Source: Halalkalibacter suaedae
GTDB lineage: Bacteria; Bacillota; Bacilli; Bacillales; Bacillaceae_D
Assembly (NCBI RefSeq): GCF_017939705.1
Contig: NZ_JAGKSQ010000001.1
Span: 186,001-250,000, forward strand
Reading direction: 5' to 3'
DNA: 64,000 nucleotides
Of the stretch, positions 1-10,735 are shown in pieces. Within the stretch, counting starts at the first letter, position 1; every line of letters starts with the position of its first letter. A program made the translations under genes and the position numbers. Below the pieces are notes generated by a model that was not told the DNA's origin, ran no database searches, and saw nothing but the letters and a program-made list of their open reading frames with translations.

Positions 1-602
1 AAATGTTTCGCAGTAAGCTCACTCATTTTCCCTGCACCTAAAATAACGACATGCTTCCCAGCGAAATTGCCAAAAATATTCTTTCCAAGCTCTACAGCTG
101 CATAACTAACTGAAACGGCATGCTCGCCGATCTCCGTCTCAGTATGTGCTCTCTTTCCTAATGTGATTGCTTGCTTAAATAACTGGTTAAAAATTGTACC
201 AGTCGCTTGTTGTTCCTGTGCTAATAGGAAACTTGTTTTCACTTGACCCAAGATTTGAGTTTCACCCAAGATCATTGAGTCGAGTCCACAGGACACACGA
301 AATAGATGCTCAATAGCATGTTCATTTTCACGGATATCTAAATAAGGAAGAAATGCTTCCTTCGATAAATCAAACCAATCTGCTAAAAATGTCTTTGTGT
401 AATGGCGACCTGTATGCAATTGGTCTGCCACAACATAGACTTCCGTACGGTTACATGTCGAAACAATCGTACATTCTAAAATGCTTTTCATTTTCCGTAA
501 TTGAGACAACGCCTCTGGAAGCTCTGATTCTTGAAATGCGAACTTCTCTCTCATTTCGACAGGAGCCGTTTTATAATTGAACCCAACAACAAGAATATGC
601 AT
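1..602 (-). CDS. hemA: Glutamyl-tRNA reductase, N-terminal part (gene runs off the window)
   Basis: Reduces glutamyl-tRNA(Glu) to glutamate-1-semialdehyde, the first step of tetrapyrrole synthesis by the C5 route. Only the first 200 residues lie in the window. The start [20 protein letters not shown] is typical of HemA. The catalytic cysteine lies in STCNRTEVY near residue 50, and a Rossmann glycine motif ([12 protein letters not shown]) begins just before the window edge. The start is an ATG at 602 preceded by an AGGGGGTGA ribosome binding site. It lies downstream of ysxC, as in B. subtilis, where hemAXCDBL forms an operon. A sigma-A-like promoter lies about 110 bases upstream. Confidence 0.95.
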   Translation of the reverse strand, partial: MHILVVGFNYKTAPVEMREKFAFQESELPEALSQLRKMKSILECTIVSTCNRTEVYVVADQLHTGRHYTKTFLADWFDLSKEAFLPYLDIRENEHAIEHLFRVSCGLDSMILGETQILGQVKTSFLLAQEQQATGTIFNQLFKQAITLGKRAHTETEIGEHAVSVSYAAVELGKNIFGNFAGKHVVILGAGKMSELTAKH

Positions 603-710
603 CCTGACGTTCACCCCCTAAATCTTTTCCATACAAATAACATCATTTTTTATCTATATTTGTCATTTCACGTTTGTAAGTAACAGACTATATTATAATA
701 ACACGTCTAC

Positions 711-738
711 ATTATAACATGTCTAATCTAAAGCTCAA
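711..738 (-). promoter_or_regulatory. Putative sigma-A promoter of hemA
   Basis: On the minus strand TTGAGC (733–738) and TATAAT (711–716) are separated by 16 bases, reading toward hemA. A second A/T-rich -10-like stretch lies a little downstream. I looked for a PerR box, known for hemA in B. subtilis, and could not find a convincing one. Confidence 0.5.
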
Positions 739-885
739 AAAAAATTTGTGAACAGATGATGAAGCCTATGCTATGATGATAATGTTTCTAATATTGGATA
801 GCAAATGGTTTGCTTCCTGCTATCTATATTCTAACCAATGGTTGGCAATGTATGAGAATAACTTGATATACATAGGAGTGATAGG

Positions 886-1341
886 ATGCAACAAAGATTG
901 TTTTTAGGGAGCCTTTTACTCGGGGTGGGCTGCTACTATCTTCTTCAGCAATTTTCTTTCCCAATGCTTAATCGCTACTTAACATGGCCAACATTATTAC
1001 TAGTGTTCGGAATCGCTTTTCTAATACAGGCATATCGTGGAAAGGAATATTCCTTTCTATTCCCTGGAGCATTACTAACTGGTTTAGCCATTCATTTCCA
1101 TAGTGTAGATCAGTTTCACTGGTGGCCCTCTCATTGGGGAGCTTACTGTCTTATTATCGGCGTTTCCTTTTTATTATCTTATTTAAAAACAAAAAAGGAC
1201 GGACTGGTCCCTGGACTCATTTTTATATGTCTTTCATTAGTTGCCTTTTTGTCATTACAAGATATCTTTTCATTTGCAAGCTCGCTTTGGCCTGTTATTT
1301 TAATTGTTATTGGTTTCTATCTATTGGTGAAGAAAAAATAA
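886..1341 (+). CDS. Small polytopic membrane protein, LiaI/LiaF-type transmembrane region
   Basis: A 151-residue protein that is almost entirely hydrophobic, with about five or six short membrane spans and a C-terminal KKK. The opening (LFLGSLLLGVGCYYLLQQF, then a WPTLLLVFGIAFLIQ span) resembles the transmembrane domain of LiaI/LiaF-like proteins (DUF5668). There is no soluble sensor domain. It is a single gene transcribed against its neighbours hemA and ysxC. A good AGGAGTG ribosome binding site precedes the ATG, and a strong terminator shared with ysxC follows. A 7-bp inverted repeat (GATAGCA/TGCTATC) lies about 60–85 bases upstream and could be an operator. Exact function is unknown. Confidence 0.8.
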   Translation: MQQRLFLGSLLLGVGCYYLLQQFSFPMLNRYLTWPTLLLVFGIAFLIQAYRGKEYSFLFPGALLTGLAIHFHSVDQFHWWPSHWGAYCLIIGVSFLLSYLKTKKDGLVPGLIFICLSLVAFLSLQDIFSFASSLWPVILIVIGFYLLVKKK

Positions 1342-1390
1342 TTTTCTGTATTAAATAAGAAGACAATCGCTTAGAAACGAATGCCTAAAT

Positions 1391-1430
1391 TAAAAACGTC
1401 TTTGAGAATCAATTCTCAAAGACGTTTTTA
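1391..1430. terminator. Bidirectional intrinsic terminator
   Basis: A perfect 19-bp inverted repeat with a 2-base loop (arms 1391–1409 and 1412–1430) ends in T runs on both strands. It sits between the convergent membrane-protein gene and ysxC. Confidence 0.95.
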
Positions 1431-1473
1431 CTATAGACTTGAGCCGTGTCCGAAACCCACTATCAATCAATCT

Positions 1474-2109
1474 TTATTCTGGATTTTCAGTCGTTTCAAA
1501 CTCAGTTGTCACAGTCTCTTTTTTATTTTGAATATAATATTGAATCGTCTTCCATACTTGCTCTTTTCCTTGAGCCGTTTCGGAAGAGAATAATAGAAGC
1601 GGATCTGACTCTACCTTTTCTAAGTCTTTTTCAATGATTTTAAGATGCTTTTGCCACTTCCCTTTTGGGATTTTATCACACTTCGTAGCGACTAAAATAA
1701 CTGGGATCTCAAAGTGCTTGAGCCACTTATACATCATCTTATCGTCCGCAGAAGGGGCATGTCTAAGATCGACTAGCTGAACGACAGCCTTTAATACTTC
1801 TCGATCCTCTAGATAATTTTCGATCATTCTTCCCCATGCTTCTCTTTCTGGTTTAGGAGCACGAGCGAACCCATAACCAGGAACATCTACGAAATAAAGT
1901 TGCTCATTTATTTCGTAGAAGTTTAATGTTTGCGTTTTGCCGGGACGTTGTGATGTACGTGCTAATCCTTTGCGGTTAATCATCTTATTAATAAACGATG
2001 ATTTCCCTACATTTGAACGACCCGATAAGGCGATCTCTGGATATCTTGTTTTAGGGTATTGTTCCCTCTTTACAGCCACATGGGCCAAGTCAACCTTTGT
2101 TACTTTCAT
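1474..2109 (-). CDS. ysxC: Ribosome biogenesis GTPase YsxC (EngB family)
   Basis: Essential GTPase of the TrmE-Era-EngA-EngB-Septin class that takes part in late 50S subunit assembly. Motifs are visible in order: G1 GRSNVGKSS near residue 31, G3 DVPGYG near 75, and G4 TKCDK near 142. At 211 residues it is slightly longer than most homologues because of an acidic C-terminal tail. Its ATG overlaps the lonA stop by four bases (ATGA), so the two are translationally coupled, as in B. subtilis. Confidence 0.95.
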   Translation of the reverse strand: MKVTKVDLAHVAVKREQYPKTRYPEIALSGRSNVGKSSFINKMINRKGLARTSQRPGKTQTLNFYEINEQLYFVDVPGYGFARAPKPEREAWGRMIENYLEDREVLKAVVQLVDLRHAPSADDKMMYKWLKHFEIPVILVATKCDKIPKGKWQKHLKIIEKDLEKVESDPLLLFSSETAQGKEQVWKTIQYYIQNKKETVTTEFETTENPE

Positions 2110-4427
2110 TCCATTTCTCCTAACGCATGCTCAAGAACTTCATCTAAATGGGAAACAAGAATGTAGGTCAAGTCACTTCTAACAGAGTCTGGTACATCCT
2201 CTAAATCCTTTTCATTGTCTTTTGGAATAATGATTGTTCGAAGTCCAGCTCTATGAGCACTCATTGATTTTTCTTTTAAACCTCCGATAGGAAGTACGCG
2301 CCCTCTCAAAGTCATCTCGCCTGTCATTCCTACTTCTTTCTTAACTTTTCGACCAGTTAACGCCGAAACAAGGGCAGTTGCCATTGTAATGCCCGCAGAC
2401 GGTCCATCCTTTGGCGTGGCTCCTTCAGGAACATGAATATGAATGTCATTCTTCTCGTTAAAGTTTGGATCAATATTGAGATCCCCAGAACGAGAGCGAA
2501 TATAACTGAATGCAGCCTGAGCTGATTCTTTCATGACATCACCGAGTTGCCCTGTAAGTGTCAGCTTCCCTTTACCAGGTGCAACAGAAACTTCAATAGA
2601 GAGAGTATCTCCACCAGCCGAAGTATAAGCAAGTCCTGTTACTGCCCCTACCTGATCCTCTTCCTCTGCCATCCCGTAGCGGAATCTTGGCTTTCCTAGA
2701 AGGTCTTCTACTGTCTTTGCAGTTAAAACGACACGCTTCTTTTCTTGAGAGACAATGCGTTTAGCTGTTTTCCGGCATAACGTCGCCATTTGTCTTTCTA
2801 AACTACGTACCCCGGCTTCTCTCGTATAATAGCGAACGACCTTTTGAATCGCTTCATCCTTAACTTGAAGCATTCCTTTAGTTAAACCATGGTCTTTCAT
2901 CTGCTTAGGAAGTAAGTAATCCTTCGCAATTTCTATCTTCTCTACTTCTGTGTACCCGGCTATAGAGATAATTTCCATACGATCTAGCAGTGGTCCTGGA
3001 ATTGTCCCAATATTATTCGCTGTCGTGACAAACATGACCTTTGATAAATCGTACGCTTCTTCAATATAGTGATCACTAAACGTATTATTTTGTTCAGGAT
3101 CCAACACTTCGAGAAGAGCAGCAGATGGATCACCTCTGAAATCATTAGCCATTTTGTCGATTTCATCAAGAAGGAATACAGGGTTAATTGAACCTGCCTT
3201 TTTCATTCCTTGGATGACTCTTCCTGGCATTGCCCCTACATACGTACGGCGATGTCCGCGAATTTCTGCTTCATCACGAACTCCACCTAATGAAATGCGG
3301 ACGAATTTACGATTCAATGAACGAGCAATTGATTTCGCAAGCGATGTTTTCCCAACACCCGGAGGGCCCGCTAAGCAGAGAATGGGTCCTTTTAATTCAC
3401 GAGTTAATTGTTGAACAGCTAAGTACTCTAATACCCGTTCTTTGACCTTCTCTAGTCCGTGATGATCTTCATTTAAGATTTCTTCGGCACGAATAACATC
3501 TAATTGGTCCTCAGTTTCAAACGTCCATGGTAATTGGATGAGCCAATCTAAGTATGTTCTTAACACCGAACTTTCAGCGGAGTTCGCTGGCATTTTCTCA
3601 AAACGGTCTAATTCCTTTAAGGCTTTTTCTTTAATATTTTCAGGCATGTCCAACTCTTCAATTTTTTCACGAAGTGTTGAGACCTCTCCAGAACGCCCTT
3701 CTTTGTCACCAAGCTCTTTTTGGATTGCTTTTAATTGTTCACGCAGGTAGTATTCCTTCTGTGTTTTTTCCATTGATTTCTTAACACGCTGCCCAATCTT
3801 CTTCTCAAGACCGAGGACCTCTTGTTCATTATTGAGGATCTCAATTAACTGAAGCAAACGGTCTTCCACCGAAGTAAGTTCAAGTAATGTTTGCTTTTGA
3901 GCTAACTTTAGAGGTAAATTTGCTGAAATAACATCTGCAAATCTACTTGGGTCTTGAATATCCTTAACGATCGTTACTGTTTCAGCAGAAACCTTTTTTG
4001 AAACCTTCGTATACTGCTCAAACATCGTTAATAGATTTCTCATTAAAGCTTGTAACTCAGTTGTTGGCGATACATCTTCTTCATCTTCAATAACCGCTTC
4101 TACATATAAATACTCATCCATTTCTAAGTATTTCTCAATGCGTGCCCGCTTCAGACCTTCTACATGGATTCGAACAGTTCCATTCGGTAATTTAAGAAGA
4201 TTTTTCACTTTTGCAAGTGTTCCTACACGATATATTTCTTCCTCTGTCGGATCATCGATTGAAATTTCCTTCTGAGTTGCTAATAAAATTTGTTGGTCCT
4301 CTTCCATGACCTTTTCTATCGCTTGAACGGACTTTTGTCTTCCTACATCCAAATGCAACACCATTGACGGGAAAACGAGTAAACCGCGTAACGGTAGAAG
4401 CGGAATTTGTCGTTTATTTTCGACCAT
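2106..4427 (-). CDS. lonA: ATP-dependent Lon protease (LonA)
   Basis: Cytosolic AAA+ serine protease that degrades misfolded and some regulatory proteins. The domains are an N-terminal substrate-binding LAN domain ([15 protein letters not shown]), a coiled-coil middle, an AAA+ module with Walker [10 protein letters not shown] near residue 355 and Walker B FLLDEIDK, and a C-terminal protease domain with the catalytic Ser in PKDGPSAGI and the Lys in GGLKEK. I chose the ATG at 4427 because GGAGG lies nine bases upstream. A TTG at 4433 would sit only three bases from the same site. Length 773 residues is normal. It is upstream of and overlaps ysxC, and follows lonB. Confidence 0.96.
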   Translation of the reverse strand: MVENKRQIPLLPLRGLLVFPSMVLHLDVGRQKSVQAIEKVMEEDQQILLATQKEISIDDPTEEEIYRVGTLAKVKNLLKLPNGTVRIHVEGLKRARIEKYLEMDEYLYVEAVIEDEEDVSPTTELQALMRNLLTMFEQYTKVSKKVSAETVTIVKDIQDPSRFADVISANLPLKLAQKQTLLELTSVEDRLLQLIEILNNEQEVLGLEKKIGQRVKKSMEKTQKEYYLREQLKAIQKELGDKEGRSGEVSTLREKIEELDMPENIKEKALKELDRFEKMPANSAESSVLRTYLDWLIQLPWTFETEDQLDVIRAEEILNEDHHGLEKVKERVLEYLAVQQLTRELKGPILCLAGPPGVGKTSLAKSIARSLNRKFVRISLGGVRDEAEIRGHRRTYVGAMPGRVIQGMKKAGSINPVFLLDEIDKMANDFRGDPSAALLEVLDPEQNNTFSDHYIEEAYDLSKVMFVTTANNIGTIPGPLLDRMEIISIAGYTEVEKIEIAKDYLLPKQMKDHGLTKGMLQVKDEAIQKVVRYYTREAGVRSLERQMATLCRKTAKRIVSQEKKRVVLTAKTVEDLLGKPRFRYGMAEEEDQVGAVTGLAYTSAGGDTLSIEVSVAPGKGKLTLTGQLGDVMKESAQAAFSYIRSRSGDLNIDPNFNEKNDIHIHVPEGATPKDGPSAGITMATALVSALTGRKVKKEVGMTGEMTLRGRVLPIGGLKEKSMSAHRAGLRTIIIPKDNEKDLEDVPDSVRSDLTYILVSHLDEVLEHALGEME

Positions 4428-4570
4428 CCGCAAACACCTCCATCTATCCTATTTCCAAACCCATACTAAATCACCTTTAATCGTTTGAGACCAAGTGGCA
4501 GTTGAGTTGGTGATTATTATTGGATTTGATCTTGTTCAATTCTATCTTATCACTAATCCTTTGTCTAATC

Positions 4571-6241
4571 TTACACAGGTGCAATCGTTGGATTAAATTC
4601 ACTGCTAGCAGGAATCGTCTCTTCCTCTTCCTGCTCTTGCTCAATCGCAAGCTCAAGAACCTCATCTAAATGTTCGACAGAAATGACTTCAACTCCTGTC
4701 ACCTTTTGTAATATTGCTTGCTCATTCTCTTTTGGAATAATGACAACTTTTGCTCCAGCAAGCTTAGCCGCTTCAACTTTCGCAACAACTCCACCAATCG
4801 GTTTTACCTTACCATGAATCCCTAGCTCACCTGTCATCGCAACCGTATTCTTTACTTTTTCTTTCCGGATTGCCGAATAGATCCCTGTTGCGATCGCTAT
4901 ACCTGCAGATGGACCATCAACTGGTCCTCCACCAGGAAAGTTGACATGAATATCAAAGTCTTGAGTTGGAATTCCCATACGCCGAAGAACAGTAACGACA
5001 TTCTCAACTGAACCTTTCGCCATACTTTTTCTTCTAATTGAACGTGCCTGGTTTCCGGTACTCTCCTCCTCTGCAATCCCAGTTACATTTACTGTACCCT
5101 TTCCTTCGTTTTCTAGAACATTTACTTCAATTTCAAGTAGGGCACCTAAATTGGGACCATACACAGCTAGTCCATTAACAAGACCAATCGTTGAATCATC
5201 ATGAATCGCTCTTTCTGGTCTAGGAGCTAATTGACTTGCATGCAGGACCCATTCAATATCCGCAATAGTCAGTTCGTTTCTTCCATCAGCATTCGCAATC
5301 CCCGCAGAGATCTGAATAATATTAACCGCCTCACGACCATTTGTTGCATAACGAGAAATTCTTTCTAAGGCTCCCTCTTCTGTTGAAAAGTTAATTTTTT
5401 CTGCGGCTTTTTTCGCAATTGAAATGATTTCTGCTGGTTTTAATGCACGAAAATATACTTCGAGACAACGTGAGCGAATCGCCGGTGGTAATTCATCAGG
5501 ATTTCTTGTTGTTGCACCAATCATTCTAAAATCTGCAGGTAAACCCTTTTGAAAGATCTCATGAATATGTCTTGGTATTTGTTGATTCTCTTCACTATAA
5601 TAAGCACTTTCCAAAAATACTTTGCGATCTTCTAATACCTTAAGTAATTTATTCAACTGAATTGAATGCAACTCACCAATTTCATCAATAAATAATACCC
5701 CACCGTGTGCTTTCGTTACTGCACCATGCTTTGGTTGAGGTATACCCGCTTGTCCCATCGCTCCTGCCCCTTGGTAGATTGGGTCATGGACAGAACCAAT
5801 GAGTGGGTCTGCAATTCCGCGCTCATCAAAGCGTGCAGTAGTCCCATCTAATTCAACAAACACTGCCTCTTGTGAAAACGGAGACTGAGCATTTTTCTTC
5901 GCTTCTTCTAAAACAAGACGAGCAGCCGCTGTCTTACCAACACCAGGTGGTCCATAAATGATCACATGTTGAGGATTTGGACCACATAGTGCAGCTCTTA
6001 AAGAGCGAATTCCTTCTTCTTGGCCAACGATGTCGTCAAATGTCACAGGACGTACTTTCTCTGCCAATGGTTCACTTAAAGACACTGAGCGCATTTTACG
6101 TAGTTGCTCCATCTCTTTCCGTGATTCCCGGTCAATAGAAACCTTTTGATTACGTTGGCTTTTTAATAAATTCCAAAAATACACGCCAATGATGATACCA
6201 AAAAACAATTGAATCACCAAAGCAATTCCTGTCCAATTCAT
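4571..6241 (-). CDS. lonB: Membrane-anchored Lon-like protease, sporulation type (LonB)
   Basis: Lon family protease that lacks the large N-terminal domain of LonA and has a hydrophobic anchor instead (GIALVIQLFFGIIIGVYFW, residues 4–22). It is followed by an AAA+ module ([20 protein letters not shown]) and a Lon protease domain with Ser in VDGPSAGIAIA and Lys in GGVVAKVEAAK. The start MNWTGIA at 6241 has GGGAGGT upstream and matches the family start. A longer in-frame reading to 6304 has no such support. In B. subtilis LonB acts in the forespore, and the promoter found here fits sigma-F. The protein is 556 residues. Confidence 0.95.
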   Translation of the reverse strand: MNWTGIALVIQLFFGIIIGVYFWNLLKSQRNQKVSIDRESRKEMEQLRKMRSVSLSEPLAEKVRPVTFDDIVGQEEGIRSLRAALCGPNPQHVIIYGPPGVGKTAAARLVLEEAKKNAQSPFSQEAVFVELDGTTARFDERGIADPLIGSVHDPIYQGAGAMGQAGIPQPKHGAVTKAHGGVLFIDEIGELHSIQLNKLLKVLEDRKVFLESAYYSEENQQIPRHIHEIFQKGLPADFRMIGATTRNPDELPPAIRSRCLEVYFRALKPAEIISIAKKAAEKINFSTEEGALERISRYATNGREAVNIIQISAGIANADGRNELTIADIEWVLHASQLAPRPERAIHDDSTIGLVNGLAVYGPNLGALLEIEVNVLENEGKGTVNVTGIAEEESTGNQARSIRRKSMAKGSVENVVTVLRRMGIPTQDFDIHVNFPGGGPVDGPSAGIAIATGIYSAIRKEKVKNTVAMTGELGIHGKVKPIGGVVAKVEAAKLAGAKVVIIPKENEQAILQKVTGVEVISVEHLDEVLELAIEQEQEEEETIPASSEFNPTIAPV

Positions 6242-6273
6242 AAGAAACCTCCCAGAAGTATCGTTGTTTATTT

Positions 6274-6302
6274 TAGTATGACCGGGAAAAACAACACTAA
6301 TC
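6274..6302 (-). promoter_or_regulatory. Candidate sigma-F promoter of lonB
   Basis: On the minus strand GATTA (6298–6302) and GGTCATACTA (6274–6283) are separated by 14 bases. The second element fits the sigma-F -10 pattern GGnnAnAHTR at every position. It lies 33 bases upstream of the lonB ATG, and B. subtilis lonB is known to be forespore-expressed. The CATACTA core could also be read by sigma-G. Confidence 0.6.
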
Positions 6303-6336
6303 AAAGAAACTTCTGTGAATGATTGGATATAAGAAA

Positions 6337-6375
6337 AGAAGATGTCCTAAAGGTCATTACCCCTGGACATCTTCT
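6337..6375 (-). terminator. Intrinsic terminator of clpX
   Basis: Arms AGAAGATGTCC (6337–6347) and GGACATCTTCT (6365–6375) form an 11-bp stem just after the clpX stop, followed on the minus strand by a T-rich stretch. Confidence 0.85.
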
Positions 6376-6379
6376 CATA

Positions 6380-7654
6380 TTATGCACTCTCTTTTGGTTC
6401 AGATTTAGACAGAGTAATTTCTTTTCCATCGTCTGTTAATAAGGTAGGATCTGCATTTTCAGTTACGCACTTATCGTGAATAATGCATTTTACAATATCC
6501 TCACGTGAAGGTAAATCGAACATCACATCAAGCATAAGTGTCTCGATGATTGAACGCAACCCACGTGCACCTGTTTTTCGCTCGATCGCTTCTTTTGCAA
6601 TTTCGCGGAGAGCTTGTTCAGTAAATTCAAGTTCGACATCGTCAAGCTCTAATAATTTCTTATATTGCTTAACTAGAGCATTTTTTGGCTTTGTTAGAAT
6701 TTCCACAAGAGTATCAACATCTAATGGTTCTAAACTTGAAATTACCGGTAAACGTCCGATAAATTCAGGAATTAAACCAAAACGTAATAAATCTTCAGGT
6801 AGAACTTTTGCTAAGTATTCACCTGGCTTTAAATCATCTTGCTTCACATCTGATCCGAAACCAATGACTTTTTTACCTAGACGACGTTTAATGATTTGCT
6901 CTACTCCATCAAAAGCACCACCACAAATGAATAGGACATTTGTTGTATCAATTTGAATGAACTCTTGATGTGGGTGCTTACGACCACCTTGAGGAGGGAC
7001 ACTTGCTGTTGTACCTTCCAGAATCTTAAGCAAGGCTTGCTGCACGCCTTCACCTGAAACGTCACGTGTAATTGATGGATTCTCTGATTTACGTGCAACC
7101 TTATCAATCTCATCAATATAGATAATTCCTTTTTCAGCCTTCTCAACATCATAATCTGCTGCTTGGATTAATTTTAACAAGATGTTCTCAACATCTTCCC
7201 CAACATACCCAGCTTCTGTTAACGATGTTGCATCAGCAATCGCAAATGGTACATTAAGAATTCTAGCTAAGGTTTGAGCTAGTAATGTCTTCCCGCTACC
7301 AGTTGGTCCAATCATACAAATATTACTCTTTGCAAGCTCAACCTCATCTGAACGATTCATTGAATTGATACGCTTATAATGATTATAAACGGCAACAGAA
7401 AGTGATTTCTTCGCACGATCCTGTCCAATTACGTAATCGTTTAGAATTTGACGAATCTCGTTAGGCTTAGGAACCTCTTGAAACTCAACTTCTTCTTCCG
7501 TTCCTAATTCCTCTTCTACAATCTCCGTACATAACTCGATACACTCATCACATATATAAACACCAGGACCAGCAACAAGCTTCCGGACTTGGTCTTGTGT
7601 TTTTCCACAGAAAGAACATTTCAACTGTCCCTTTTCCTCATTAAACTTAAACAT
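6380..7654 (-). CDS. clpX: ClpX, ATPase subunit of the ClpXP protease
   Basis: AAA+ unfoldase that feeds tagged substrates to ClpP. Visible parts are the N-terminal C4 zinc-binding domain (CSFCGK … CDEC, residues 10–40), Walker A GPTGSGKT near 120, the GYVGEDV pore loop, Walker [10 protein letters not shown], the KKVIGFGSD loop that docks on ClpP, and an arginine-finger region (IGRLPV). The start MFKFNEEKG at 7654 is preceded by GAGGGGTGA. The reading frame extends 36 bases further but without family support. The protein is 424 residues, the normal size. It lies between tig and lonB, as in B. subtilis. Confidence 0.97.
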   Translation of the reverse strand: MFKFNEEKGQLKCSFCGKTQDQVRKLVAGPGVYICDECIELCTEIVEEELGTEEEVEFQEVPKPNEIRQILNDYVIGQDRAKKSLSVAVYNHYKRINSMNRSDEVELAKSNICMIGPTGSGKTLLAQTLARILNVPFAIADATSLTEAGYVGEDVENILLKLIQAADYDVEKAEKGIIYIDEIDKVARKSENPSITRDVSGEGVQQALLKILEGTTASVPPQGGRKHPHQEFIQIDTTNVLFICGGAFDGVEQIIKRRLGKKVIGFGSDVKQDDLKPGEYLAKVLPEDLLRFGLIPEFIGRLPVISSLEPLDVDTLVEILTKPKNALVKQYKKLLELDDVELEFTEQALREIAKEAIERKTGARGLRSIIETLMLDVMFDLPSREDIVKCIIHDKCVTENADPTLLTDDGKEITLSKSEPKESA

Positions 7655-8090
7655 GTAATCACCCCTCAGTAAATATTGTACCATCCTCAAGCATTCTTTG
7701 TCTTAATGAAGGCTTATCTAAAAAATGGACACGACGCCCTAAGTAATCACCTTATGTTTGCACATTGTAACACAATACCCCTGCTCTGCACTAAACAAAA
7801 CACTTATTGCAAAACAAGAAGCCCAACAAATTCACTAAGCCTCCTTATTATATCCTAATCATTATTATTCCTCTTTCATATGTACACGGAGGAACCATTT
7901 ATTTATTTCATATTATGTATGGATTGATTATACATTCAATATTCGTATAGAAAAACCCTTTTTCTTTTGAAAATTACGTCTTTAAACGAGATGATCAGTT
8001 AGGTTGTGTCCATTTCTTTCTTATAGCTTTCACAAATATGACGCACCTCATACATCACGACCGATACGTTCATAAGTGAAATGATTGAAA
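7655..8090. other. Non-coding gap between tig and clpX
   Basis: About 440 A/T-rich bases with no credible gene. An extended -10 element (TGTTACAAT, minus strand, 7764–7772) about 110 bases before clpX is the best promoter candidate; its -35 is poor. A TATAAT at 7847–7852 also lacks a -35. No CtsR operator could be recognised. No RNA gene was seen. Confidence 0.45.
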
Positions 8091-8121
8091 AACAAGGCAC
8101 GAACACGTTCGCGCCTTGTTT
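8091..8121 (-). terminator. Intrinsic terminator of tig
   Basis: The AACAAGGC and GCCTTGTT arms with an inner CGAAC/GTTCG stem make a hairpin about 30 bases after the tig stop. It is followed on the minus strand by T-rich sequence. Confidence 0.85.
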
Positions 8122-8151
8122 AAATAGATTATTCAAATCAAACTTGTTTTA

Positions 8152-9444
8152 TTACGCTTTTTTGCTGTTTTCTACAAGGAATTCAACAGCTTTTTGAATT
8201 TTCAAGTCACCTTTAATTCCATCAAGTCCACCTTGTGCTGCAAAGATATTCTTGATTTCATCAACAGGACGTTGATACATTTCAGCCATCTTTTCAATTT
8301 CCTTATCAACATCTTCATCAGATGCTTCTAAGTTCTCAGCGTTAGCAATAGCTTCTAGTGTTAGGTTTACACGAACACGCTTCTCGCCGTCTGTTTTGAA
8401 CTGCTCTCTCATTGCTTCTTCATCTTGACCAGAGAATTGGAAATACATATCAAGATTCATACCTTGAGCTTGAAGACGTTGCTCAAATTCTTGAAGCATA
8501 CGATCCACTTCTGTATTTACCATTGCTTCTGGAAGATCGATCGTTGCATTTTCACTAGCTTTTTCAACAAGTGTATCGCGAACTTGATGTTCAGCTTGGT
8601 GTTCCTTATCCTTTTGAAGCTTTTCTTTTAATGAAGCTTTTAACTCATCAAGAGTTTCAACTTCTTCATTAACGTCCTTAGCAAACTCATCATCTAGTAC
8701 AGGTAGCTCTTTACGCTTAATATCGTGTACTTTCACTTTGAATGTAGCAGCTTTTCCTGCTAAATTCTCTGCATGATACTCTTCAGGGAAAGTAACTTCT
8801 ACGTCTTTTTCTTCTCCTGCTTTAAGACCAACTAATTGCTCTTCAAAACCAGGGATGAATTGACCAGAACCGATTTCTAGTGAATAGTTATCAGCTTGTC
8901 CACCTTCAAATGCTTCCCCATCAACGAATCCTTCAAAATCAAACACAGCTGTATCGCCAATTTCAATTGAGCCTTCTTCAAGTACAACAAGCTCTGCTTG
9001 ACGTTCTTGAAGTGTTTTAAGTTCAGCATCTACATCTTCGTCTGTTACAGTTGTATCTGTTTCTTCAACTTCTAGACCTTTGTATTCACCTAATTGTACT
9101 TCAGGCTTTACAACTACTTTCGCAGTGAAGATAAGATTGCTTCCCTTTTCCATTGTTTCAATATCAATGTCAGGGCGATCAACTGGCTCAATCTCTGTCT
9201 CATTAATAGCAGCAGCATAAGCTTCAGGTAGCAAAATATCAAGTGCGTCTTGATATAGCGATTCTACACCAAATTGCTTTTCGAACATTGAACGTGGTAC
9301 CTTTCCTTTACGGAATCCTGGTACGTTTACTTTCTTAACAACCTTTTTAAATGCTTGGTCAAGAGCCTCGTTAACCTTTTCAGCTTCTACTTCAACTGTT
9401 AGGACTCCTTCATTTCCTTCTAATTTTTCCCATTTTGCAGTCAT
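8152..9444 (-). CDS. tig: Trigger factor, ribosome-associated chaperone and prolyl isomerase
   Basis: Binds ribosomal protein L23 at the exit tunnel and folds nascent chains. The N-terminal ribosome-binding domain carries the signature [17 protein letters not shown] (residues 43–59). A central FKBP-type isomerase domain ([19 protein letters not shown]) and a long helical C-terminal chaperone domain follow. The ATG at 9444 has GGAGGGAACG upstream. The frame is open for 33 more codons but these do not resemble the family. The 430-residue length is typical. It has its own promoter inside the end of the preceding gene. Confidence 0.96.
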   Translation of the reverse strand: MTAKWEKLEGNEGVLTVEVEAEKVNEALDQAFKKVVKKVNVPGFRKGKVPRSMFEKQFGVESLYQDALDILLPEAYAAAINETEIEPVDRPDIDIETMEKGSNLIFTAKVVVKPEVQLGEYKGLEVEETDTTVTDEDVDAELKTLQERQAELVVLEEGSIEIGDTAVFDFEGFVDGEAFEGGQADNYSLEIGSGQFIPGFEEQLVGLKAGEEKDVEVTFPEEYHAENLAGKAATFKVKVHDIKRKELPVLDDEFAKDVNEEVETLDELKASLKEKLQKDKEHQAEHQVRDTLVEKASENATIDLPEAMVNTEVDRMLQEFEQRLQAQGMNLDMYFQFSGQDEEAMREQFKTDGEKRVRVNLTLEAIANAENLEASDEDVDKEIEKMAEMYQRPVDEIKNIFAAQGGLDGIKGDLKIQKAVEFLVENSKKA

Positions 9445-9520
9445 TTCGTTCCCTCCAACTATATACATCTTCTTCGTTTCCGAACAATAGATTTCTTCTA
9501 TGATCATTGACAACCACTCT

Positions 9521-9548
9521 AGTATACCATAACGTGCGACCAATTCAA
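9521..9548 (-). promoter_or_regulatory. Sigma-A promoter of tig
   Basis: On the minus strand TTGAAT (9543–9548), a 16-base spacer and TATACT (9521–9526), with an extended TGG before the -10. It overlaps the end of the region between the TPR gene and tig and gives a leader of about 70 bases. Confidence 0.7.
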
Positions 9549-9554
9549 ATAATA

Positions 9555-10595
9555 CTATTTATCAGTTGAATTTCTACCTTGACGTTGATAGACAATCGCT
9601 TCGATTTCCTTAACCTCATTACATTTTTCATAAATATGATTCTGCTGAACGAGGTTTGTCTCAGTCTCAATAGGATTGTCAATCCCCATTCTTTCCGCAG
9701 CACAGCAATAGAAAACAGATGACCAAAATTCTTCATCAGCCGGTTCAGGTAGAAATGGATAGATTGAGAGCATATGTGACCAGGAAAGATGCTTCGCCAT
9801 TTCAAATAGAAGAGGATCTTCCTGTTCCAATCTCGCTTCTAATGCTTCTTCAATTCGTCTTCCAAATGACTCGTGTCGTTCATTATCAATCTCAGAAGGG
9901 CGAACCATTCCTTCATAACTACCCTTTTTAATATGTATTTCCTGACTACAGTCCTTGTCGTGTAGCGCTTGAAGAGCTAAACTCTGCAACGCATAATCAC
10001 GGTTTTTCCCTTCAACATATTGAATAAGTAATGTAATGGCTTCAGGATGGGAAGAATCCTTCAATAGGGTTAACGCAGTCGACTGCAATTCTACGGATGT
10101 TGATTCTAACATATGTACTATATCTTCCTGTAACGGGATCGTCTCTGGCTCGATTTGTCCCGGCCATTCTTGATCGCCTACCATTTGTCTACTGAAATGA
10201 AGAAGTTGATAGAACGACTCTGCGTATTGGGCCGGAAAACGATTTTCCGACAGTACCGCATCTAAAATATCAACAACTTCTTGGTATTTACCTAACTGGA
10301 CGAGTAAAGAAATATGTACTTGCAAGTTATCATAGTAGTCGCCAATTCCCTCACGAAGTAGATCATTTGTATAACCAACAGCTTCTTCAAGTCTACCAAG
10401 CTCAACTAGGCTTAACATTTTACCAAAGAGCACTTGTGGATGCTCTGGTTCATGCTCCTCGGCATGTAAGAAAAATTGATAAGCAGCCTCCCCGTCCTTG
10501 ACTTTTAGTGCATCCATGCCTTTTTCAATTAGTCGCTTCACAAGGCCTGGGTATAGTATAATATTTTTATCCTTCTTATGTATTCGCTTATCCAC
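9555..10595 (-). CDS. ysoA: TPR-repeat protein YsoA
   Basis: A 346-residue soluble protein without a signal peptide or membrane span. The N-terminal half has TPR-like helical pairs ([49 protein letters not shown]). The C-terminal half includes a run that resembles HEAT repeats ([27 protein letters not shown]). The start is a GTG at 10595 with GGAG ten bases upstream. It occupies the position of B. subtilis ysoA between leuD and tig. No enzymatic motif is visible; function is unknown. Confidence 0.85.
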   Translation of the reverse strand: MDKRIHKKDKNIILYPGLVKRLIEKGMDALKVKDGEAAYQFFLHAEEHEPEHPQVLFGKMLSLVELGRLEEAVGYTNDLLREGIGDYYDNLQVHISLLVQLGKYQEVVDILDAVLSENRFPAQYAESFYQLLHFSRQMVGDQEWPGQIEPETIPLQEDIVHMLESTSVELQSTALTLLKDSSHPEAITLLIQYVEGKNRDYALQSLALQALHDKDCSQEIHIKKGSYEGMVRPSEIDNERHESFGRRIEEALEARLEQEDPLLFEMAKHLSWSHMLSIYPFLPEPADEEFWSSVFYCCAAERMGIDNPIETETNLVQQNHIYEKCNEVKEIEAIVYQRQGRNSTDK

Positions 10596-10638
10596 GATGG
10601 AACCGCTCCACTCTTTATGAGTTTTGATGGATCACCTC

Positions 10639-10668
10639 ATCATATTCCATTAAGTTTATCAGTTTCAA
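10639..10668 (-). promoter_or_regulatory. Sigma-A promoter of ysoA
   Basis: On the minus strand TTGAAA (10663–10668), an 18-base spacer and TATGAT (10639–10644), about 45 bases before the ysoA start. Confidence 0.6.
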
Positions 10669-10711
10669 CTTAAGATAACAAATCCATCAGGGATATTTAC
10701 ATGCATTTTTG

Positions 10712-10725
10712 TTAAAACGTTTACA
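10712..10725 (+). promoter_or_regulatory. Candidate CcpA operator (cre)
   Basis: TTAAAACGTTTACA matches the cre pattern TGWAAnCGnTnWCA at 13 of 14 positions, and the reverse strand matches almost as well. It lies about 45 bases upstream of the ysoA -35 and just past the leuD terminator. That position is unusual for a repressor site, so function is uncertain. Confidence 0.4.
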
Positions 10726-10735
10726 TTATTTATGT

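Noticed and set aside
661-730. PerR box in front of hemA
   Set aside because: A/T-rich palindrome-like sequences were inspected but none matches the PerR consensus in both halves.
4477-4665. 62-codon minus-strand frame at the end of lonB
   Set aside because: Overlaps the lonB 3' end in another frame and has no supporting features.
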